Virus record (IMG/VR): IMGVR_UViG_3300033153_010272
Location: 1-27,894 of that record
Strand: one strand, 5' to 3'
Origin: a virus
Length of the DNA stretch: 27,894 bases
In this document: positions 6,410 to 13,205 of the stretch, piece after piece
How the letters are laid out: each line of letters starts with the position of its first letter
Numbering within the stretch: the stretch's first letter is position 1
Position numbers and translations under genes: made by a program
Notes under the pieces: model-generated
What the model was told of the DNA's origin: nothing
Databases searched by the model: none
Seen by the model: only the letters and a program-made list of their open reading frames with translations

Positions 6410-6416
6410 ATTTTTT
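6403..6416 (+). terminator. Possible intrinsic terminator at the end of the Y RNA cluster
   Basis: The 3' strand of the outer helix of the third RNA (GTCTCC) is followed by AA and six T residues at 6411-6416. The whole RNA would act as the terminator hairpin, although the helix is interrupted. The T-run is also close to the AGGAGG ribosome site of the next gene, so read-through would feed the Ro60 gene. Confidence 0.4.
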
Positions 6417-6427
6417 AGGAGGAATAG

Positions 6428-6592
6428 ATGAAAGAAGATGAACGATTACAAGTAATAGAAACATTTAAAAAAATGCAAAAAAAATTATGGAATGCAAATA
6501 AAACCATAAAAGATGTTGCAACACGAATAAATACTTTAGAAAATAAATTAACTGAAAACAATAATAGGAAAAAAAAGAAAAATCATATTTAA
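6428..6592 (+). CDS. Small coiled-coil protein
   Basis: This is a 54-aa ORF starting at ATG 6428 with a perfect AGGAGG at 6417-6422. The sequence is charged and helical, with heptad-like spacing in TIKDVATRINTLENKLTEN and a Lys-rich tail. It lies between the Y RNA cluster and the Ro60 gene, 31 bases before the latter's start. Function unknown; a role as partner in the RNA module is speculation. Confidence 0.6.
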   Translation: MKEDERLQVIETFKKMQKKLWNANKTIKDVATRINTLENKLTENNNRKKKKNHI

Positions 6593-6623
6593 AGAAGGAT
6601 ATTTGATTAGATTGGAGGTAAAA

Positions 6624-7172
6624 GTGGATTATAAATTTATGAATGTGTCTGCACCGCAGAGTAAATTGATTCTTGGAAGAGAAAAGGTAATGGCCAAACT
6701 TTTGGCTGGTGGATTTGCTTTTAAAACGGATCCATTTCAAGCATTAAAAAGATGGCTATTAACCGGCAGCATGGGCAATGCTTTTTATCAAGGCAAACAG
6801 GAAATGACAGAAGAGAATGTTAAAATATTTCTGGAATGTGCCAAAAGCGATCCTGACAAGGTTGGTGATCTTATCCTTTATGCTTCAAAAAAAGGTATTT
6901 CTGTTCATACTCCGATTTATGCCCTGGTTTGGCTATCAACAAGAGGGAAACCAGCATTTAGGAAAATATTCAATGCAGTTATCAGAACTGCTTCTCATTT
7001 ATATGAGTTTTTTTCCTATCTTAAAGGAGTGCGGGGAAAGGGCACTGTTATACATAAAGCGGTTAAGGGTTGGCTAGATAATAAATCTGTACAAGAATTA
7101 GAATATCAATTTTTAAAATATCAGAATCGTTATGGTTTTGCGGCAAGAGACATATTAAGAATTATTTATTGA
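6624..7172 (+). CDS. rsr: Ro60 (TROVE) protein, N-terminal fragment 1 of 3
   Basis: The GTG at 6624 is chosen because GGAGG at 6614-6618 stands five bases before it. The fragment covers the first half of the HEAT-repeat ring of Ro60: SAPQSKLILGREKVM, AGGFAFKTDPFQALKRWLL, GSMGNAFYQGKQEMTEENV and YQNRYGFAARDILRIIY, matching the family's TPQ..PIPGR, AGG..F, LGS.GGTYY and R.GWSHRDLLRL. Ro60 binds misfolded or structured RNA ends in its central hole and Y RNA on its outer face. The frame stops at 7170-7172 where a K-P rich linker and FKW motif are expected; about 30 residues appear to be missing before the next frame resumes. Confidence 0.85.
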   Translation: MDYKFMNVSAPQSKLILGREKVMAKLLAGGFAFKTDPFQALKRWLLTGSMGNAFYQGKQEMTEENVKIFLECAKSDPDKVGDLILYASKKGISVHTPIYALVWLSTRGKPAFRKIFNAVIRTASHLYEFFSYLKGVRGKGTVIHKAVKGWLDNKSVQELEYQFLKYQNRYGFAARDILRIIY

Positions 7173-7684
7173 GAATAAGAGCATACGAACAAATGAAAAC
7201 CGATCTTAATGAAGTCGATGTAATAAAAGCTATTAGTGGTCTCAATTTAACTCATGAAATGATACCGGCAAATATTAAAAGAACCAAGGCAATATGGGAA
7301 GCATTGTTTATTAAAATGCCAGTAGGTGCTGCTATTCGTAATTTAGGCCAATTAACTGAAAAAGGATTATTTAATAAAATAGCGAATATAGAAATATTGC
7401 GAAATAAATTAAAGAGAGAAAATTTGCAAAGGGCTTATATCCATCCTGTTGTTTTAGCATCGGCTTATTATATTTATTCTAATGGCGGGCAACTAGGAAA
7501 AACTAAACTTACATGGAAAGCTGAAGAGGCTATTTGTGATATTTTAGAAACTGCGATTGAGGATTGTTTTGATATTATAGAACCGATTAATAAAAGAATT
7601 TTGCATGGCCTAGATGCTTCTGGTTCTATGTGGTCACAAAATTTACAACCGCTTTGGCTTACTCCTGGAATTATCATAACTTAA
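7169..7684 (+). CDS. rsr: Ro60 (TROVE) protein, middle fragment 2 of 3
   Basis: The frame resumes with AYEQMKTDLNEVDVIKAISG, then LTHEMIPANIKRTKAIWEAL, MPVGAAIRNLGQLTEKGLF, AYIHPVVLASAYYIYSNGG, IEPINKRILHGLDASGSM. These match the second half of the HEAT ring (LTWEMIPT..., MPLTALLRNLGRM, IHP) and the start of the von Willebrand A domain with the MIDAS residues DASGS. After GSMW the reading runs out of family likeness and stops at 7682-7684, while the third frame already carries the continuation. A natural start for this fragment alone is not evident; it should be read as part of one interrupted gene. Confidence 0.85.
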   Translation: MRIRAYEQMKTDLNEVDVIKAISGLNLTHEMIPANIKRTKAIWEALFIKMPVGAAIRNLGQLTEKGLFNKIANIEILRNKLKRENLQRAYIHPVVLASAYYIYSNGGQLGKTKLTWKAEEAICDILETAIEDCFDIIEPINKRILHGLDASGSMWSQNLQPLWLTPGIIIT

Positions 7685-8079
7685 TTGGTTTTGATGGAAG
7701 TTTATATCCGATTTATTTAACTAAAAAAACCGCTTTCAGGAATATATTAAATCCACAATCACTGGTTTATAAAGATGCAACTCATAATGCAACTGATTGT
7801 GCGTTGCCGATAAAATATGCCATGGATACTGAACAAGAATATGATGCTATTATAATGTGGACTGATGGACAATCATGGTATGGAAAAGAGCATGTTTCGG
7901 AAGTAGCAAAAAAATATCAGAAAAAATATCCTAATTGTAAAATAATTATTAACTATTTAGTTCCTTATGGAGAAACCTTGAGTTTGTCTGATCCTGCTAA
8001 TCCGAAGATGTACGATATTATGGGATTTACAGCGGAAACGCCAAAGTTAATAAATATGATTATAAAAGAAGAAATATAA
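7630..8079 (+). CDS. rsr: Ro60 (TROVE) protein, C-terminal fragment 3 of 3
   Basis: This frame gives the rest of the vWA domain: NYHNLIGFDGSLYPI, the conserved ATHNATDCALPIKYAM, YDAIIMWTDGQSWYGKEHVS, then a parallel-sheet end (NCKIIINYLVPYGETL) and the closing MYDIMGFTAETPKLI. The Thr-Asp of TDCALP and the Asp of WTDG complete the metal site begun by DASGS in fragment 2. Several residues of the helix after GSM are missing, so this lesion too is probably more than one base. The stop codon lies in a small hairpin (8076-8092). Confidence 0.85.
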   Translation: MVTKFTTALAYSWNYHNLIGFDGSLYPIYLTKKTAFRNILNPQSLVYKDATHNATDCALPIKYAMDTEQEYDAIIMWTDGQSWYGKEHVSEVAKKYQKKYPNCKIIINYLVPYGETLSLSDPANPKMYDIMGFTAETPKLINMIIKEEI

Positions 8080-8092
8080 GCCGTTGGCTTAT
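8076..8092 (+). terminator. Short hairpin over the Ro60 stop codon
   Basis: ATAAGCC 8076-8082 and GGCTTAT 8086-8092 form a perfect 7-bp stem with a 3-nt loop; TTAAAT follows. The T-run is poor, so it may only weaken transcription between the RNA module and the envelope and transport genes. Confidence 0.35.
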
Positions 8093-8119
8093 TTAAATAA
8101 AAAGAGAAGAGGTATTGAG

Positions 8120-8659
8120 ATGAAGAGGGTTTTACTGTTTTTGATGATACTGCTATTAGCAGTAGGTATTTATGCAGTTGATGTTGGGGGTAGTACTTCC
8201 ACATCTGGGATGCAGGGAGACGAGTATCAAAAAGTTTGGTTTAACCAGGGAGCTTACCTGGAAGTCGGGCCTTTGCGGTTTGATGCAAACGGTGAATATA
8301 ACATTGATCTGGAAGCCGATGAGAAATTTTGGGAATATGATTTTGCTGCTAAGTATTCAGTAGCAGGATTCGTATTCGGTTCCAAAATATATGGAGAGAA
8401 AGATTTAGAGCTGAGAAAAAATAAAAGTTGGGTAGATTTTATCTATGAGAATTTCGGCTTTAATGTTACTACGTGTACTTTACTTGATCCCGAACAGGAA
8501 GATTGGCAGGGTGCGGAATTCTCCGCAACTTATAAACCGGATCCGTTTGAGTTTACCGTAGGCTATTTGTTGACAGATTGCGGAGCCGAGATTGCTGAGG
8601 TGGCACCGTCCGAACCGTTGAATGGCGGTGTCTATGCAAAAGTGTTAGTTAATTATTAG
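8120..8659 (+). CDS. Secreted beta-barrel-like envelope protein
   Basis: The protein has 179 aa from the ATG at 8120, placed after AGAAGAGGT; an upstream in-frame start would put a charged stretch before the signal peptide. Residues 1-19 (KRVLLFLMILLLAVGIYA) are a signal peptide. The mature part shows alternating hydrophobic strands (FDANGEYNIDLEADEKFWEY, AAKYSVAGFVFGSKIYG, EFSATYKPDPFEFTVGYLL) and ends in VYAKVLVNY with a terminal aromatic residue, as in outer-membrane barrels inserted by BAM. It is short for a full porin. It stands just before the sugar-binding protein, so a role in outer-membrane sugar entry is conceivable. No specific family recognised. Confidence 0.65.
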   Translation: MKRVLLFLMILLLAVGIYAVDVGGSTSTSGMQGDEYQKVWFNQGAYLEVGPLRFDANGEYNIDLEADEKFWEYDFAAKYSVAGFVFGSKIYGEKDLELRKNKSWVDFIYENFGFNVTTCTLLDPEQEDWQGAEFSATYKPDPFEFTVGYLLTDCGAEIAEVAPSEPLNGGVYAKVLVNY

Positions 8660-8681
8660 CAAATAGGTAGTGGAAAAAATG

Positions 8682-8713
8682 TATTCCTGGCAGATTAATA
8701 TTTGTCAGGAATA
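8682..8713 (+). terminator. Hairpin between barrel gene and transporter
   Basis: TATTCCTG 8682-8689 and CAGGAATA 8706-8713 form a perfect 8-bp stem with a 16-nt loop, followed by TTTGTAAA. It may end transcription of the barrel gene, or act with the adjacent palindrome as a control site ahead of the binding-protein gene. Confidence 0.4.
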
Positions 8714-8714
8714 T

Positions 8715-8733
8715 TTGTAAAGTGAGTTTACAA
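8715..8733. promoter_or_regulatory. Palindrome TTGTAAA-N5-TTTACAA, operator candidate
   Basis: The 7-bp arms and 5-nt spacing are the same as in the core of the palindrome at 351-369, while the spacer (GTGAG against CCGGC) differs. Two copies with conserved arms and a free centre, both in intergenic regions, fit a dimeric repressor site. This copy lies 28 bases before the binding-protein start. Confidence 0.4.
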
Positions 8734-8760
8734 TTAAATTAAAGAGAAGAGGTAAAAGAA

Positions 8761-8886
8761 TGAAAAGAATTGTTTTAGTTTTAATGGTATTTATGTTGGT
8801 TTTTTCGGTATTTGCCACAGGGAGCAATATCCAAATCGTGATTTTACAGGGTATCTATGGAAAGACAATATTATTCCTAAATTTGA
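8761..8886 (+). pseudogene. Signal peptide of the sugar-binding protein, detached by frameshift
   Basis: The ATG at 8761 follows AGAAGAGGT and starts a clear signal peptide (KRIVLVLMVFMLVFSVFATG) without a lipobox Cys. The frame then loses meaning and stops at 8884-8886. From 8823 a second frame reads EQYPNRDFTGYLWKDNIIP, and from 8882 a third reads FEEETGIKIELRKYSDAI, which together are the normal N-terminal lobe of a family 1 solute-binding protein. The second junction would be healed by one extra A in CCTAATTT; the first probably also lacks residues of the mature N-terminus. Confidence 0.75.
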
Positions 8887-10036
8887 AGAGGAAACAGGAA
8901 TTAAGATAGAATTACGGAAATATTCAGATGCTATAGACAATACTACGAAAAGTCTTGATATGGATTTAGCGAGCGGTGAACCTTCCGATGTTATCTGGAG
9001 TTATGGTGGGCGAGTCAATAAATTTGCCAATGCTGATTTTGGGGTTAATCTTTATGAGGCATTGCCGAAAGAGTTTATTGATCAATTTAAAAAGTCGGCA
9101 TTATCACAATTTGAGCGAGATGGTAAATTGTATGCTTTGCCGATGCCTGGATGGGCTGTTTGTTTAATGGCTAATAGAAATTTATTTGAACAGGCGGGGG
9201 TTGCGGATGTATTACCGGTCGACGATGATCCCGATAGATCATGGACAGTAGCGGAATTTGATCGAGCAGTTAAGGCTATTACTGCCTTGGGCGATGAGTA
9301 CTATGGTTACTATATTATTGCAAAAGAATGCGGCGGTGATTATTGGGTATTGAATATGCTGGGTGGATTTGGCGCTAATCTTTATGAAAACGGCAAGGCG
9401 ATTCTTAATACTCCCGAAGGCATAAAAGGAATGGAATATATTCATTATCTGCATGAAAATGGTTATGTACCTTATGGAGCCTCTGGACTGTATGATGGCG
9501 ATATGGCTATGTTGTTCAATTCCGGCAAATTAGGAATGCGGGGTTACGTTCCTGCTGGTATAGAGGTAGGGAAATATGCCGTAAAAGACGGAGTTGTAGA
9601 GGCGGAATTCGAATGTGTATTAATGGAATATCCGCACGTTGAAGGAGTTGATGGAGTAGCACCATGTTTCGGGCCAGATCTGGCTATGGTTATTGATAAT
9701 GGCGATCCTGTTCAGTTAGAAAAGGCATTAAAGTTTTTACAATATATAACCGGGGCCGAAGTACAGACAATTTTACAAAAAGTCTATTCAAAATTCAGTC
9801 CTTTAAAAACTGCCGGAATGCCGACAAGTTCAGGAACTATTGGCATGGCGATGAAACAGATGTCACAGATTATAAAAGATCGGGGTATTTACGACATGGG
9901 CATAGGGTTTCCGGTATATAATGAGCTGCGCCAAATTTGGTTGGCTGTACTCCAGGGCATGTTAATAAATGAGATTACACCTGCCGAAGCGGCAGCGGAA
10001 TTTGACCGTCGTGCAAATAAGCTTCTTTCAGAATAA
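8882..10036 (+). CDS. ABC sugar transporter, extracellular solute-binding protein
   Basis: This open frame holds nearly the whole mature protein (358 aa from the internal ATG at 8960). Family marks are FEEETGIKIEL, DLASGEPSDVIWSYGGRV, ALPKEFIDQFKKSALSQFER, DGKLYALPMPGWAVCLMANR, LFEQAGV with SWTVAEFDRAVKAI, MEYIHYLHENGYVP, and a C-terminal KALKFLQYITGAEVQ. It is a periplasmic binding protein of the CUT1 type (oligosaccharides or glycosides) that delivers substrate to the permeases encoded next. The ligand cannot be told from the sequence. Its 3' end overlaps the first permease gene. The signal peptide lies in another frame at 8761. Confidence 0.88.
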   Translation, partial: FEEETGIKIELRKYSDAIDNTTKSLDMDLASGEPSDVIWSYGGRVNKFANADFGVNLYEALPKEFIDQFKKSALSQFERDGKLYALPMPGWAVCLMANRNLFEQAGVADVLPVDDDPDRSWTVAEFDRAVKAITALGDEYYGYYIIAKECGGDYWVLNMLGGFGANLYENGKAILNTPEGIKGMEYIHYLHENGYVPYGASGLYDGDMAMLFNSGKLGMRGYVPAGIEVGKYAVKDGVVEAEFECVLMEYPHVEGVDGVAPCFGPDLAMVIDNGDPVQLEKALKFLQYITGAEVQTILQKVYSKFSPLKTAGMPTSSGTIGMAMKQMSQIIKDRGIYDMGIGFPVYNELRQIWLAVLQGMLINEITPAEAAAEFDRRANKLLSE

Positions 10037-10895
10037 AAAAATAAAAAACTATATGGTAGGGTTGGCGTTGATTTCGCCAGCCCTCTTCATATTTATTCTC
10101 TTCACAGCAATCCCTACAATCCAAGGTGTTGCTCTTGCTTTTTTTAAAGCTAATGCCAGAGTGAGTCGATTCATAGGATTTGATAATTTCATCTATTTGA
10201 TAAACGATGACATATTTTGGAAGTCTATGAAAACCACTATAAGCATTGTAGCTTTCAGTGTTCCCTTACTGGTGTTTGTTTCGTTTTTTGTTTCATTGAT
10301 AGCGCATGATATGTCAAGAAAAATGCAATCATTTATACGATTTGCCTATTATGTTCCGCTAATATCGGCGGGGATGATTATTTCAATTACTTGGAGCTGG
10401 ATTTTTAATCCACAGCATGGCTTGCTAAATTATATAATAGGATTAATCGGGATTGAACCAGTGATCTGGACAGGAACTATGCCAGCGGCTTTTTTTTCAA
10501 TTTGCATTGTTATGATAACTTCAGGGATGGGATTAAATGTTATTTTATATATGTCGGCTTTATCGACTATCGATACACAACTATATGATGCCGCTGAATT
10601 AGATGGTTGTAGCGATAGACAAAAAGCTCTCTATATTACAATGCCGTTAATGCTGCCGATAATAGCATTTATTTTAATCATGCAAACAATCGGAGTTATG
10701 ATGATCTGGGAGATACCATATGTATTGACAGGCGGCGGGCCATATTATGCGACAACTACATTGGTATATCAGATTTTTGTACGGGCTTTTCAAAGCGGCA
10801 AATATGGACTGGGAGCGGCAGAAAGCCTGGTGGTATTTACAATAATTATCGCATTAACCGTAATACAGAAAAAAATATTGATTGATAGGAAATAA
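10011..10895 (+). CDS. ABC sugar permease, MalF/UgpA type
   Basis: The reading frame is open from 9969, but family likeness starts with NKKIKNYMVGLALISPALF; the GTG at 10011 (or TTG at 10002) inside the end of the binding-protein gene is the likely start, giving about 294 aa. Six membrane segments can be traced, beginning with LALISPALFIFILFTAIP and ending with LVVFTIIIALTVIQ. The EAA loop that docks the ATPase is intact: AAELDGCSDRQKALYITMPL. It would form the inner-membrane channel with the permease at 11200. The gene overlaps the upstream one, implying coupled translation. Confidence 0.88.
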   Translation: MQISFFQNKKIKNYMVGLALISPALFIFILFTAIPTIQGVALAFFKANARVSRFIGFDNFIYLINDDIFWKSMKTTISIVAFSVPLLVFVSFFVSLIAHDMSRKMQSFIRFAYYVPLISAGMIISITWSWIFNPQHGLLNYIIGLIGIEPVIWTGTMPAAFFSICIVMITSGMGLNVILYMSALSTIDTQLYDAAELDGCSDRQKALYITMPLMLPIIAFILIMQTIGVMMIWEIPYVLTGGGPYYATTTLVYQIFVRAFQSGKYGLGAAESLVVFTIIIALTVIQKKILIDRK

Positions 10896-11022
10896 ATATG
10901 ATTTATATTGTCCTAATTGCGGTATAAAATATTTAAAGAAAATGAATCAAAGGGAATATGAAAACTTTCTTGAGCAAGAAAAAGAAGAAACAATTTTTAC
11001 GGGAGGCACATTATGGGAATAA
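10882..11022 (+). CDS. Short zinc-ribbon ORF between the permeases, maybe 5'-truncated
   Basis: Frame 10882-11022 reads NKYDLYCPNCGIKYLKKMNQ and then an acidic helix ending TGGTLWE. LYCPNCG looks like a phage zinc-ribbon start. The only start is a TTG inside the permease gene without a ribosome site, so it may have lost its 5' end when the permease gene was joined here. It overlaps the start of the 67-aa protein at 11013. Expression is doubtful. Confidence 0.35.
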   Translation: MIGNKYDLYCPNCGIKYLKKMNQREYENFLEQEKEETIFTGGTLWE

Positions 11023-11216
11023 TACCAGGTATTATATTAGGGGCGGGATGTGTGTTTACGTTATTGTCATATTATTATTTTATTTCAGATTGGTATAATA
11101 AAAGAATAAAAGATAAATTTGATAAAATAGTCGGTTTTTATCCTATGGCATATATGATGATTTTAGCATCCAAACAGTTTCACAGTAGAAGAAAAATAGA
11201 TGTTAAAAACAATTAA
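11013..11216 (+). CDS. Small single-pass membrane protein
   Basis: The protein has 67 aa, with ACGGGAGGCAC just upstream of the ATG at 11013. Residues 2-24 (GIIPGIILGAGCVFTLLSYY) form one membrane segment; the rest is basic and could lie in the cytoplasm. No family is recognised. It sits between two permease genes that are normally adjacent, and overlaps the second by 17 bases. Confidence 0.6.
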   Translation: MGIIPGIILGAGCVFTLLSYYYFISDWYNKRIKDKFDKIVGFYPMAYMMILASKQFHSRRKIDVKNN

Positions 11217-12027
11217 TCAAACAATAATAATATTATTAGCACTAATTCTTTTATTTCCAGTCATATGGATGATAAGCGGCTCTTTTAAATCAGCATTGGG
11301 CGCCGTTGCTATGCCGCCGACATTACTACCAAGAAAGCCGACAATCAATAACTATATAACTTTGTTTAAATGGCCGGTTTTAAGATGGACTTTTAATAGT
11401 TTTATTGTATCGGCTGCCGGGGCTTTCGGAGCAACATCATTTAGTATATTAAGTGGATATGCTTTCGCAAAAAAACAAATACCTTACAAAGAAACTATTT
11501 TTATGTTATTTCTAGCTTCCTTAATGGTGCCAATGCAGAGTAAAATGATACCGTTATTTCTAATGATTAAAAAAATGGGACTATATGATTCTTTAGCAGG
11601 AATGGTAATACCAGGATTAGCTTCACCAGTTTATATATTTTTTTATCGGCAATTTTTAAAATCATTTCCGAATGAATTATTAGATATTGCAGAGATCGAT
11701 GGAGCCGGAGAAATAACAAAATTGATAAAAATAGTAATACCTTTATCGATGGCTCCGGCAGCGGCTATGTTTTTAATCGGATTTATAGGCGGATGGAATG
11801 CCTTAATGTGGCAGCTAATAATAGCACAATCAGAAAATATATATACTTTACCGGTCGGCATATTGAAAATAGTAACCAGTGCAGAGATACTTTTTAAATC
11901 CGGGCTTGAGCATTATGGATTGAAAAATGCTTGTGCTACATTCGCTTTTTTACCGCCATTAGTAATATTTGCAATGTTCCAAAAGCATTTTTTAAAGAAT
12001 ATTTTTTCGGGAGTAACAAAGGGGTAA
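11200..12027 (+). CDS. ABC sugar permease, MalG/UgpE type
   Basis: The protein has 275 aa, the usual length for MalG-like permeases. Six membrane segments start with IIILLALILLFPVIWMISG. Hallmarks are SGSFKSALGAVAMPPTLLP, the NYITLF linker, NSFIVSAAGAFGATSFSILS, GYAFAKKQIPYKETIF, and the EAA loop DIAEIDGAGEITKLIKIVIP. It pairs with the MalF-like permease at 10011. No ABC ATPase gene is found anywhere in the window, as is common for CUT1 systems that share one MsmK/UgpC-like ATPase of the cell. It is followed two bases later by a small membrane protein gene. Confidence 0.9.
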   Translation: MLKTINQTIIILLALILLFPVIWMISGSFKSALGAVAMPPTLLPRKPTINNYITLFKWPVLRWTFNSFIVSAAGAFGATSFSILSGYAFAKKQIPYKETIFMLFLASLMVPMQSKMIPLFLMIKKMGLYDSLAGMVIPGLASPVYIFFYRQFLKSFPNELLDIAEIDGAGEITKLIKIVIPLSMAPAAAMFLIGFIGGWNALMWQLIIAQSENIYTLPVGILKIVTSAEILFKSGLEHYGLKNACATFAFLPPLVIFAMFQKHFLKNIFSGVTKG

Positions 12028-12029
12028 TT

Positions 12030-12293
12030 ATGACAGATAAAAAAAATAAAATATCATTAGCTTACCCATTAGTCGCTTGGATATTGTTAGTGCCGATGCC
12101 GATAGCACTGCCATTTATTCTAATTATTGCGATAACAATGATTTTTGTGTGTTTAATAATAACGATACCAAAAGCGATTATAATATTAACAAAAGACGGA
12201 GTTGATTTTATAATAGAATATATAAATTTTAGAAAACAGAGACACAAAATATTAAAAGATTTTGAAAAAAACAAGGGAATAAACAATGGATAA
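12030..12293 (+). CDS. Small membrane protein A of a tandem paralogous pair
   Basis: The protein has 87 aa from the ATG at 12030; the longer open frame upstream lies inside the permease gene. GGGG stands five bases before the start. Two adjacent membrane segments (about residues 12-50) are followed by a cytoplasmic helix ending FRKQRHKILKDFEKNKG. The next protein has the same layout and the same end motif, so the two are paralogues. Function unknown; they may be transporter accessory or phage superinfection or envelope proteins. Confidence 0.65.
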   Translation: MTDKKNKISLAYPLVAWILLVPMPIALPFILIIAITMIFVCLIITIPKAIIILTKDGVDFIIEYINFRKQRHKILKDFEKNKGINNG

Positions 12294-12531
12294 TGAAGAT
12301 AAAAAATTATCTAAAACAGAAGAGATAATAGCCTTTATAATATTATCGCCGTTTTTATTTGTGGGGATGTTTGCGATAGCAATAGGTTTTTTGGCAGTTT
12401 TAATTATGGCAATACCATTTTATTTAATAAAACTGATAATAACTGGTGGAGGTGTTTTAAAAGAATATTTAAACTATAAAAAGCAAGTGCGGAAAATATT
12501 AAAAGATTTTGCAGAGGGGAGAAAGAAATGA
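12286..12531 (+). CDS. Small membrane protein B of a tandem paralogous pair
   Basis: The protein has 81 aa and overlaps protein A by eight bases. A charged N-terminus (DNEDKKLSKTEEI) leads into two membrane segments (about residues 13-51) and a cytoplasmic tail YLNYKKQVRKILKDFAEGRK. The tail matches protein A (EYINFRKQRHKILKDFE) in spacing and sequence. It overlaps the next gene by ATGA, linking this pair to the nucleotidyltransferases. Confidence 0.65.
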   Translation: MDNEDKKLSKTEEIIAFIILSPFLFVGMFAIAIGFLAVLIMAIPFYLIKLIITGGGVLKEYLNYKKQVRKILKDFAEGRKK

Positions 12532-13205
12532 GAATAGGAGCTGTAGTATTAGCAAGGTCTAATTATGGTCGATGGCCGGATAAGATTAAAGCCAAACTGG
12601 GAGGAGTACCAATTATTGAAAGAGTGATTGAAAGATTGGTAAAACTAAAGGGCCTTGATGAAATAATTTTATCAACTACTTATTATCCAGAAGACAAATG
12701 GTTGATGAATCTTGCGGGGCGATATGGAATTCAATATATTACGGGCCCGCCGGATGATCGAGGATTAAGATATTACGAAGCTGTTGTGAAATATGATCTT
12801 GATTATTTTATTCCGATGCCTGCTAATTGGCCATTATTTGAGATAAAAATAATGAACGAAGTGATTCGAGAAATAAGAAAAAAACCAGGGTATGCATATT
12901 ATAGATATGCCTATGTTCATTCGGAGGGCATTATGCATTCTATACCTTCTAGGGAAATAATAGAAGAATATAAAAAGACTGGAACCGATCAAGAACTATG
13001 GTGGCAATCCAAACAATCCAAAAAAGATGGTTTTATTCTGCATGATTGGAAGGAACCTAATTTACGAAATAAATACTTAATAGATTTGAATATCGCTTAT
13101 CCTTTGCATGTTGCAATATTAAATAAAGTAATTGAATATATCGGCCATTATCCAGAAAAATATGAGGAAATAGAAAAAGCATTTATGGAGATGGAAAAAT
13201 TATGA
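12528..13205 (+). CDS. SpsF/NeuA-like nucleotidyltransferase, probably degenerate active site
   Basis: The protein has 225 aa with the fold signature of CMP-sugar synthetases and SpsF-like cytidylyltransferases: VVLARSNYGRWPDKIKAKLG then GVPIIERVIERLVKLKGLDE, IILSTTYYPEDKWL, YGIQYITGPPDDRGLRYYEA. Key acidic residues seen in the paralogue next door are absent: PMPANWPLFE stands where SGDSPFFD is expected, and LNIAYPLHV replaces IDIDYPLEM. It may have lost catalysis and serve as partner subunit, or use another substrate. It overlaps the paralogue by ATGA. Confidence 0.75.
   Translation: MRIGAVVLARSNYGRWPDKIKAKLGGVPIIERVIERLVKLKGLDEIILSTTYYPEDKWLMNLAGRYGIQYITGPPDDRGLRYYEAVVKYDLDYFIPMPANWPLFEIKIMNEVIREIRKKPGYAYYRYAYVHSEGIMHSIPSREIIEEYKKTGTDQELWWQSKQSKKDGFILHDWKEPNLRNKYLIDLNIAYPLHVAILNKVIEYIGHYPEKYEEIEKAFMEMEKL

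Noticed and set aside
9969-10010. Longer N-terminus of the MalF-like permease from 9969
   Set aside because: These codons lie within the conserved 3' end of the binding-protein gene and give an N-terminus without family likeness; the start is more likely at 10002-10011.
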